DNA of 8,999 nt from Methanobacteriota archaeon. Its GTDB lineage: Archaea > Thermoplasmatota > Thermoplasmata > JAUWGG01. Location of the stretch: contig JAUWGG010000027.1 of assembly GCA_030606525.1 (NCBI GenBank), forward strand, positions 1-8,999. The letters are read 5' to 3'. Position numbers and translations under genes: made by a program. The first letter of the stretch is position 1; every line of letters starts with the position of its first letter. The notes under the pieces are model-generated. The model did no database searches. It was not told the DNA's origin and was given only the letters and a program-made list of their open reading frames with translations. Of this stretch, positions 1 through 5,551 are shown piece after piece.

Positions 1-2
1 TG

Positions 3-446
3 GTTACGACGCATCTTATCGTAGGATTGGGTGAAAATGATAAAGAAATGCTTGAAACCGTTCAACAAGTCCGGGATATGGGTGTTTATCCAGCATTGTT
101 CGCTTTTACACCGTTACCGTCTTTACAATTAAAAATACTGGCACCAGGACCTCAGCGCTATCATGCTGTACAACTTGCTCATTATCTCATCGTTAATGAT
201 ATAACAACTGCAAAAAAATTAAATTTCGATGATTTTGGCAAATTAATTGATTATAATGTTTCGAGCAAACTCATTGAGGAGATAATTAAGAAGGGTGATG
301 CCTTTAGAACCTCGGGTTGCGCAGACTGCAACCGTCCTTTCTTTAATGAAAAACCTCAAGGACCAATATATAATTATCCACAAGTGCTTAATGAAGTGGA
401 GGTAAAATCAGTTGAAAGTCAATTGAGAGAATATGGGGTGATATGA
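3..446 (+). CDS. Radical SAM biotin-synthase-like protein, C-terminal part (LipS1/LipS2-type lipoyl synthase subunit)
   Basis: The gene is cut by the left edge: the frame is open from base 3, so 147 C-terminal residues are visible and the N-terminal CxxxCxxC cluster motif lies outside. The visible part opens with HLIVGLGENDKE, the late-barrel segment typical of BioB/LipA-like radical SAM enzymes. It ends with a Cys pair in GCADCNRPFFNE followed by GPIYNYP, a tail I associate with archaeal biotin-synthase-related proteins (COG2516 type). A TTG at 27 is internal and not a plausible start. The stop codon at 444-446 directly abuts the lplA ATG. Position next to a split lipoate ligase and a second radical SAM gene suggests one half of the LipS1/LipS2 pair, which jointly inserts sulfur at C6 and C8 of protein-bound octanoate. 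I cannot say which of the two it is. Family call is firm; the lipoyl role is inferred from context. Confidence 0.75.
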   Translation, partial: VTTHLIVGLGENDKEMLETVQQVRDMGVYPALFAFTPLPSLQLKILAPGPQRYHAVQLAHYLIVNDITTAKKLNFDDFGKLIDYNVSSKLIEEIIKKGDAFRTSGCADCNRPFFNEKPQGPIYNYPQVLNEVEVKSVESQLREYGVI

Positions 447-1274
447 ATGGAAAAATGGCGTTTATTATTGACTGGTGCAAAAGATGCTGCAGCGAACATG
501 GCGATAGATAGTGCTATTCTTAAAGCACGGATGAACGATTCGGTACCAAACACGATAAGATTGTACAGATGGATGCCGTCCGCGATTTCGATAGGTTACT
601 TTCAGGGAATAAAAGAAGAAGTGGATTTGAATGCATGTAAAAAAAATGATGTGGATGTGATACGCAGAATAACTGGTGGCGGCGCAGTCTTTCACGATGT
701 GGATGGAGAAGTGACATATAGTGTGGTTGTGAACGAAAAACATTCAATGTTTTCTAAAAAGATGCGGAGTTATTTTTTAAATGAGATTGGAGTCCATGAC
801 GAAATGAAAGAACGTTGGTCAAATTTACTGAATTCCTATGCTATATTGTGCGGTGGGGTAATAGAAGCTTTGGCATTGTTAGGATTAAAAGCATCCTTTA
901 GACCGATAAACGATATAATTGTCAATGAAAAAAAGATATCTGGAAGCGCTCAAACAAGGCATGGAGGTTATATACTGCAGCACGGTACAGTTCTTTGTGA
1001 TGTGAACCCAAAGCTCATGTTTCAATTGTTGAAAGTAACAGATGAGAAGATCAAGGATAAAATGATAAAAAATGTGGAAGAAAGGGTGACCTCCATTAAA
1101 AGGGAAATGGGGAAAGTAAAGCAGGAAGAGGTAATAAAGACATTAAAAACTGGATTCGAAACCGCTTTGAATATCAGGCTGGTAGAAGGAAAATTAACCG
1201 ATGAGGAAATGAAAACATCTGAGAAATTGAAGAGGGAAAAATATGAAGGAAGAGAGTGGAATTTCAGAAGGTGA
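447..1274 (+). CDS. lplA: Lipoate-protein ligase A, catalytic domain (LplA/sLplA)
   Basis: A 275-residue BPL/LplA/LipB-fold enzyme that activates lipoate or octanoate as the acyl-AMP and transfers it to a lysine of an acceptor such as glycine-cleavage H protein or an E2 subunit. The signature RRITGGGAVFHD is at residues 73-84. The catalytic Lys is probably K163 in KKISGSAQ, and the HGTVL strand follows at 179-183. The C-terminal accessory domain of one-piece bacterial LplA is missing and is supplied by the next gene, as in Thermoplasma LplA/LplB. The ATG follows the upstream stop without a gap, behind a strong Shine-Dalgarno GGGGTGAT (435-442). Residues about 97-130 look longer than in relatives, where this loop is short before the helix leading to the conserved GLxxLG. 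Ligase identity is firm; preference for octanoate over lipoate cannot be read from sequence. Confidence 0.93.
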   Translation: MEKWRLLLTGAKDAAANMAIDSAILKARMNDSVPNTIRLYRWMPSAISIGYFQGIKEEVDLNACKKNDVDVIRRITGGGAVFHDVDGEVTYSVVVNEKHSMFSKKMRSYFLNEIGVHDEMKERWSNLLNSYAILCGGVIEALALLGLKASFRPINDIIVNEKKISGSAQTRHGGYILQHGTVLCDVNPKLMFQLLKVTDEKIKDKMIKNVEERVTSIKREMGKVKQEEVIKTLKTGFETALNIRLVEGKLTDEEMKTSEKLKREKYEGREWNFRR

Positions 1275-1569
1275 GCACAGCGCTGAATATAAGGTTCCTG
1301 GAGGTAAGCTCTTAAGGGTGCATATCCTCAGCAGGGATAACATCATAAAGAGCATTAAGATCACTGGTGATTTTTTTATTCATCCGGAGGAGTACATTGA
1401 TGAACTGGAAAAGCTCTTAATGCATACCAAGTTAAATGAAGATGAAATACGAAAAAAAATAAAAAGATTCTATGATGAAGATGTGATCGTTATCGGTGCA
1501 GATATTGAGGATTTTGTCACATTAATTAAGAGCGCTTTCGAATCGAGCGGGCATAGGGAACTAAAATGA
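1243..1569 (+). CDS. lplB: Lipoate-protein ligase accessory subunit (LplB/sLplB)
   Basis: A 108-residue protein matching the stand-alone lipoate-ligase C-terminal domain. It has YKVPGGKLLRVHI near residues 16-28, the KITGDFF strand near 39-45, HPEE after it, a helix with a LEKLL pattern, and the closing VIGADIEDFVTLI segment. In Thermoplasma both LplA and LplB are needed for ligase activity, with LplB required to form lipoyl-AMP; the same is expected here. The start overlaps the end of lplA by 32 bases, with AGAGGG at 1231-1236 as a possible ribosome site. No other in-frame ATG, GTG or TTG occurs before the conserved region, so this start is the only reasonable one, although it gives about 15 extra N-terminal residues. 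The stop overlaps the next gene's ATG (ATGA). Confidence 0.9.
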   Translation: MKEESGISEGEHSAEYKVPGGKLLRVHILSRDNIIKSIKITGDFFIHPEEYIDELEKLLMHTKLNEDEIRKKIKRFYDEDVIVIGADIEDFVTLIKSAFESSGHRELK

Positions 1570-2405
1570 GGATGATAAGATTTTTTTTCCCAGGTAAGAG
1601 TTTTCCTTCCGTATCTGTTACAGGCGAGCAATGTTCATTGCACTGCAAACACTGCGATGGTCATTATCTAAGGAATATGATCTCAGCTGATGATCCAGAT
1701 AAGCTGATTAAATTGGGCAGAGAATTTGAAGCACAGGGAAAAAAAGGTTTTCTTTTAAGCGGCGGCTGCACTGCTGATGGTCATGTCCCTTTAAAGCAGT
1801 TCTATAAAGCTATAAAGCAGATAAAAAAGAAGACGAATTTGATCATCAATGCTCACCTGGGGCTAATTGAAAAAAACCATGCTGAAGAGTTGGCCAACCT
1901 TGATATAGATGTCGTGTCCGTAGATGTTGTTGGAAGCACGGAAACAATCCAGCAAGTATATGGTTTAAAAAAAACAATCGACGATTACGAAAATATGCTG
2001 CTGGCATTGGCGCAAGCTGGCATGAAGATCGTGCCCCACATTTGTGTTGGTCTGCACTTTGGTAAGCTTAAGGGAGAATTCCGTGCTCTTGAGATGATAA
2101 AGAGAATAAGACCTAAGGCTATAGTGATAACATCATTGATACCCACTAAAAATACCTGTATGCAAGATATTAAAGTTAATGATGAAGATATCATAACTGT
2201 GATAGAAAAGGCAAAAGAAGATTTTTTTCCTGTGCCGATAATGCTCGGATGCATGCGCTTAAGAAAAAATAAGGATTTGGAGTTAAAAGCGATTTGTGCT
2301 GGTATAGATGGAATAGCTGTTCCTTCAACCCATACGATCGCTCAAGCAGAAAACGAAGGTCATGTTATCAAAAAATTAGAAACATGCTGTGCGATCGTTG
2401 ATTAA
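1566..2405 (+). CDS. Radical SAM protein, COG1856-type biotin-synthase homolog (probable LipS1/LipS2 partner)
   Basis: A complete 279-residue radical SAM enzyme. The SAM/[4Fe-4S] motif is C23-x3-C27-x2-C30 in EQCSLHCKHC, followed by LLSGGC (64-68), the SVDVVGS strand (118-124), VYGL (131-134), PHICVGLH (157-164), LGCMR (227-231) and a terminal pair C274-C275. C68, C229, C274 and C275 are candidate ligands for an auxiliary iron-sulfur cluster, which lipoyl synthases use as sulfur donor. It differs in subfamily from the partial radical SAM protein at the left edge, as expected for LipS1 and LipS2. The ATGA overlap with lplB shows tight coupling; an ATG two codons downstream (1572) is a minor alternative start. 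The family is clear. The lipoyl-synthase role rests on the lplAB context and on published work on the Thermococcus LipS1/LipS2 pair. A BioB role is unlikely because no biotin genes are nearby. Confidence 0.82.
   Translation: MRMIRFFFPGKSFPSVSVTGEQCSLHCKHCDGHYLRNMISADDPDKLIKLGREFEAQGKKGFLLSGGCTADGHVPLKQFYKAIKQIKKKTNLIINAHLGLIEKNHAEELANLDIDVVSVDVVGSTETIQQVYGLKKTIDDYENMLLALAQAGMKIVPHICVGLHFGKLKGEFRALEMIKRIRPKAIVITSLIPTKNTCMQDIKVNDEDIITVIEKAKEDFFPVPIMLGCMRLRKNKDLELKAICAGIDGIAVPSTHTIAQAENEGHVIKKLETCCAIVD
2370..2375 (-). terminator. Possible oligo-U terminator after the membrane-protein gene
   Basis: Six T on the minus strand, about 27 bases after the gene's stop and inside the end of the convergent radical SAM gene. 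Archaeal termination often needs only a T-run, so this could stop minus-strand transcripts; no hairpin is evident. T-runs are common in this AT-rich DNA, so confidence is low. Confidence 0.2.
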
Positions 2406-3928
2406 TGATTTTTCAAATACTCGATAATTTCTTTAGCAAAATTCTTACTTATACCTTTAATTTTTGATAACTCATCAATAGATGAATTTTTTATATCTGC
2501 TAAGTTCTTAAAACCAGCATCGTATAAGCATTTAGCTTTTGCTGTGCCAATGTTGGGAATATTCATGAGTGTTTCATATGCATTATCTTTATCCTTCTCT
2601 TCCATTTCCATCTCCCTGATTCTACTACCGCATGAATAACACAAAGATGCATATGGACTATTCAGAACACCGCAGGATGGGCACATGATGTCTCCTGTTA
2701 GTTTACCTTCTTCTTTCTTTTCTTTTAAAAGTTTGGGGATTTTCTCCTCATGTTCTTCAGTTTCCTCCGCAAATTCCATGCCGCATTTTGGGCATACCGC
2801 AGCAGAAGGATCGACCATTGCAGAGCAGGAAGGGCATTCAAATTGCTCTACTGGCTCTCCACCAAATTCCACACCGCACTTTAGACATGACGTGGAGTCT
2901 GGATCGATCTCAGTATTGCAAGACGGACAAATGAACTTCGCCTCTTCCTTAATCTTTTTCTCGGTAGGTTTGACTGGTCGCTCAGGTTTAATTTTAGGCT
3001 TAAGAACTTCTTCCTCTTGAACTTCTTCCTCCTGATACAATGGGATTATCCTATCACCTTTCTTGATCACGAGGGAACCTCTTTCACTCCATACCTCAAC
3101 GCCGACATCCTTTAGTGCAACATATCTTTTACTGAAAATAGAACGTGGAGCATATCGCTTTTTGAGTGGGAAGAGGAATGCTAACCACACTATATTGATA
3201 ATAATGAAAAAAACAGCCAATATTGGGATGATCGCCACGAAGTCAGAAGAAAGCGACGATTTGATAGTATAATTTACCTCGCTTCCCCCACTTCCTGCAG
3301 TGTTGTTGATAACCAGGGTTAACTCTTCATAGCCTTCGATGGATTTCTCAATGTTGAATGTTGTGGAATTTCCCTCTGGTACTGACATGTTAATTAGAAT
3401 ACCATCTTTTTGATGGATGGTTACATCAACTTCTCCGCTTCCAACTTCAACTGTCAAATTAATTACTTTAGTTAGACCAAGGGCATCTTCAGATGAAAAA
3501 TCTCTTCTAATGTCAGTAGCATTTATCCATAGATCGTTCTTTTGGATAGATATCTCATTTTCGATAATGCTCACAAATCTTGGTGTAAATAATAAAGTAA
3601 AAATAATAGCAAATGCGATGATTATCCCAATGCTTTTTTTAATGGAATTGCTTGTCATTAGATGCTTCGTGCTGCTCTCTTTTGCATAAAAAATCTCCGT
3701 TGCTCTAAAGAATATGCTTTCAATGCATAAGGCAAAGGCTATGATTAACACCAAAAGAATGATCAAATCCAAAGGAATGAAAAAAGGCACGAAGCTGCCA
3801 TATTGGTATATAAAAAATGCAGAGAGAAGGAACAATAGGATCAATTGCAATGCATAAATGGCTTTTTTGAATTTTTTTATTCGAACAAGCCTGTATCGCA
3901 CTTCAAGCTTTTCTTTGTACTTTCCCAT
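2402..3928 (-). CDS. Membrane protein with sequon-rich outer domain, three zinc ribbons and C-terminal helix-hairpin-helix domain
   Basis: 508 residues with a clear modular layout. A basic N terminus leads into TM helices near 23-43, 51-73 and 98-116, then an outer domain (about 117-228), a fourth TM (229-255), and a cytoplasmic part. That part has a short beta-like stretch (270-298), an acidic/Pro/Lys linker (300-332) and three zinc ribbons with CxxC pairs at C334/337-C348/351, C365/368-C379/382 and C416/419-C430/433. An HhH domain lies at about 455-508, with NIPNIGTAKAKCL and IKGISKNFAKEI as its two hairpins. The outer domain carries six N-x-S/T sequons. HhH modules usually bind DNA without sequence preference, so a membrane-held nucleic-acid or protein-binding role is possible; no function is established. 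Its GGAG ribosome site (3937-3940) lies in the end of priS, 4 bases before the ATG region, suggesting translational coupling. Confidence 0.88.
   Translation of the reverse strand: MGKYKEKLEVRYRLVRIKKFKKAIYALQLILLFLLSAFFIYQYGSFVPFFIPLDLIILLVLIIAFALCIESIFFRATEIFYAKESSTKHLMTSNSIKKSIGIIIAFAIIFTLLFTPRFVSIIENEISIQKNDLWINATDIRRDFSSEDALGLTKVINLTVEVGSGEVDVTIHQKDGILINMSVPEGNSTTFNIEKSIEGYEELTLVINNTAGSGGSEVNYTIKSSLSSDFVAIIPILAVFFIIINIVWLAFLFPLKKRYAPRSIFSKRYVALKDVGVEVWSERGSLVIKKGDRIIPLYQEEEVQEEEVLKPKIKPERPVKPTEKKIKEEAKFICPSCNTEIDPDSTSCLKCGVEFGGEPVEQFECPSCSAMVDPSAAVCPKCGMEFAEETEEHEEKIPKLLKEKKEEGKLTGDIMCPSCGVLNSPYASLCYSCGSRIREMEMEEKDKDNAYETLMNIPNIGTAKAKCLYDAGFKNLADIKNSSIDELSKIKGISKNFAKEIIEYLKNH
2409..2413 (+). 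terminator. Possible oligo-U terminator after the lipoate cluster
   Basis: TTTTT four bases after the plus-strand TAA stop, in the coding end of the convergent membrane-protein gene. Because the genes overlap, any terminator for the lipoate cluster must lie within the opposing gene, and this is the first T-run available. No hairpin precedes it. Confidence 0.22.
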
Positions 3929-3932
3929 GTAG

Positions 3933-5180
3933 TTAACTCCATATAATTGGTACCGCCACTCTTCTGCAAATTAAAAAAATCGCAGCATACTCTGGCACCT
4001 CTGTTGGTCCTTTCTTTAAATCAAATGTTTCATCTTTCAGCTTTATACTAAACGGACGAATTACTTTGATCCTTACTGATTTGTCCGAGAACTTGGGAGG
4101 GATCGCGTCCCGTAAAGGATCAAAATCATCCAGTTGATCTCTACTTAATAACATAACTTTCAACCCTGTTTTCCCATGAAGTGAAGAGGGTAAACGGATC
4201 AATCTTTTGATGTCTGAAGTTACAGGTTCATCTGTTTCACCCTTTTTAAGGTCTACCCCGAGTTCATAGAACATCCTTTTAAATGGATTTAGATAGACAT
4301 CCTTCGAGAAAATATCTACGCCCCCATGTTCTAACCTATTTATTCCCCTGGACCCGCCTTTCTCAACGAATAGTACGGAATATATCTCCTCTGCGATTAT
4401 CTTCCCGACGCCTTCAAAGCCCATGAGATATTGTACGGCTTCGTCCTTGCCCATTCCTTCTAGTTCTCTGATTGATTCAATTATTCCTTCGCTGACCCTT
4501 CTTCTCCATCCAGCTTCATTGACCTTTAGCTCCTTTACCTTACGTTTTACACGAGGTTTTCCACCAAACTCGGTCATATCAAATGGCTCCTCCTCAAAAA
4601 TTGTATTCTCATCAAGGCCAGTTCCGCATATATAATCCACGATCTCCCTTCGCTCATGACCTCCTAATTGAATGATCTTTGGATTCTTGACATGGGCATG
4701 ATAACCGCGACCACCAGAAAATACAATGAGCATCTCATCCTCCTTAAAACCAAAATCGCGCAATAAGAATTCATCGATGAGTTTAATGAACTCTTTTTTC
4801 ACTTCATTCAACATTTCCTCATAGCGCATGTTTTCCGCCCCTTTTATATGATCTGCATCTAAATCGAAAATTAAATCTGCACCCAACCATTTTTTTTGCG
4901 CCATTGGAACTTCCGGTCGCTCATAATAGGCTGACGAGTAATAAACATGAGCCGGGCATTTCTTTATCAAAAAATCTTTAATTTCTTTTTTAGTTTGAAA
5001 TGCTACTGGCCTCTGCATTCCCCCGCTATCGAAGAAGAAAAAACCCCATTCTCTCTTCCCAAGTCTACTAGGGGTGTAAAGGTCTGTGTGTTTATAATAA
5101 TGAGAAAATCGCTCTTTTATATACTGAACAGCATGATTTCTTTCTTGATTTTTTTCAATGTTCCCCTCATCATTTTTCAT
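3933..5180 (-). CDS. priS: DNA primase catalytic (small) subunit PriS
   Basis: Archaeo-eukaryotic primase small subunit, which makes RNA/DNA primers together with PriL. The three catalytic motifs are present: FDLDADH (D107 and D109, metal binding), SGGRGYHAHV (156-165), and SDIKRLIRLPSSLHGKTG (323-340; numbering counts from the TTG at 5183). Length (415-416 residues) is within the family range. Only three well-separated cysteines occur (C76, C186, C406), so the compact zinc site seen in some archaeal PriS structures is not apparent. I prefer the ATG at 5180 over the preceding TTG at 5183. No Shine-Dalgarno precedes either, but a TATA-like box sits 29 bases upstream of the ATG, which fits a leaderless mRNA. 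The large subunit PriL is not in this window. The zinc-ribbon/HhH membrane gene starts 4 bases after the stop. Confidence 0.96.
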   Translation of the reverse strand: MKNDEGNIEKNQERNHAVQYIKERFSHYYKHTDLYTPSRLGKREWGFFFFDSGGMQRPVAFQTKKEIKDFLIKKCPAHVYYSSAYYERPEVPMAQKKWLGADLIFDLDADHIKGAENMRYEEMLNEVKKEFIKLIDEFLLRDFGFKEDEMLIVFSGGRGYHAHVKNPKIIQLGGHERREIVDYICGTGLDENTIFEEEPFDMTEFGGKPRVKRKVKELKVNEAGWRRRVSEGIIESIRELEGMGKDEAVQYLMGFEGVGKIIAEEIYSVLFVEKGGSRGINRLEHGGVDIFSKDVYLNPFKRMFYELGVDLKKGETDEPVTSDIKRLIRLPSSLHGKTGLKVMLLSRDQLDDFDPLRDAIPPKFSDKSVRIKVIRPFSIKLKDETFDLKKGPTEVPEYAAIFLICRRVAVPIIWS

Positions 5181-5202
5181 CAAAAGCGAATAGGGGTTCG
5201 AG

Positions 5203-5215
5203 TTATTATATTTTT
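5203..5215 (-). promoter_or_regulatory. TATA-like promoter of priS
   Basis: On the minus strand this reads AAAAATATAATAA, with the AAATATA core centred near 5209-5210, about 29 bases before the priS ATG at 5180. Archaeal transcription starts about 25-27 bases after the TATA centre, so the transcript would begin within a few bases of the start codon. The absence of a Shine-Dalgarno sequence before priS agrees with that. The 48-base gap between the small EF-Tu-like gene and priS holds nothing else I can identify. Confidence 0.5.
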
Positions 5216-5228
5216 AGAATGATGTGCA

Positions 5229-5483
5229 TTATACCCGAAAAATCACATCACTTGGTCTTACCCTTTCTATGACTTTGATTCCAACCGACTGCCCTTTTTC
5301 TGCCTTTTCAACTTTCACATTCTCTATTTCCATTGATTCTACCTTTTGGGTGAAATCCGTTGTAGTTCCTTTTATACGAATCCTGTCGCCAATTCTAATC
5401 GTTCCCTGAGTCATGACTATGGCTGCAACACCTGGTTTGGCAAAATACTTGAACACCTCACCAACAACCTCTTCTTCCTCCAT
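5229..5483 (-). CDS. Small translation-elongation-factor-like protein (EF-Tu domain 2-type beta barrel)
   Basis: 84 residues resembling domain 2 of EF-Tu/IF2-type translation GTPases as a free-standing protein. It has GEVFKYFAKPGVAAIVM (8-24), TIRIGDRIRIKGTTTDF (28-44), the KVESMEIENVKVEKAEKGQSVGIKV core and a closing PSDVIFRV. The pattern 'GD.IRIKG..TDF.QKV.SM.IE' is typical of short archaeal and bacterial proteins annotated as translation elongation factor-like. There is no GTPase domain, so it cannot act as a complete factor. Its partner is unknown, and RNA or protein binding is only a guess. The ATG is preceded by a strong GAGGTGA ribosome site (minus strand, 5488-5494) and its own TATA-like box, so it is probably transcribed independently of the PHP gene upstream. 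Family match is good; function is open. Confidence 0.82.
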   Translation of the reverse strand: MEEEEVVGEVFKYFAKPGVAAIVMTQGTIRIGDRIRIKGTTTDFTQKVESMEIENVKVEKAEKGQSVGIKVIERVRPSDVIFRV

Positions 5484-5487
5484 TCAT

Positions 5488-5525
5488 TCACCTCTATCCT
5501 AAAACGCATTTTTAACTTAAATATA
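5488..5525 (-). promoter_or_regulatory. Promoter and ribosome site of the EF-Tu-domain-2-like gene
   Basis: Reading on the minus strand, TATATTTAAG (5516-5525) is a good archaeal TATA-like box. About 26 bases downstream comes GAGGTGA (5488-5494), which would lie at the extreme 5' end of the mRNA, then ATGA and the ATG at 5483. The predicted leader is only about a dozen bases. This contrasts with the neighbouring priS promoter, where no ribosome site is seen. The rest of the 68-base gap (5484-5551) is AT-rich without other structure. Confidence 0.55.
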
Positions 5526-5551
5526 TTGCTTCTTTATTTGAATTTATTCAC

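Noticed and set aside
3..446. Biotin synthase (BioB) assignment for the left-edge radical SAM gene
   Set aside because: Similarity to BioB is general to the superfamily; the neighbours are lipoate genes and no biotin genes are seen.
465..747. Open frames on the minus strand opposite lplA
   Set aside because: They lie wholly antisense to the well-supported lplA motifs and show no recognisable domain.
2685..3020. Plus-strand frame across the zinc-ribbon region
   Set aside because: It is the antisense image of the zinc ribbons and acidic linker; the Ser/Phe-rich composition is what an antisense frame would give.
3007..3035. Short direct repeat of GAA/TTC-rich sequence
   Set aside because: It encodes the repeated Glu-Glu-Glu-Val linker of the membrane protein and is too short and simple to be a mobile or CRISPR repeat.
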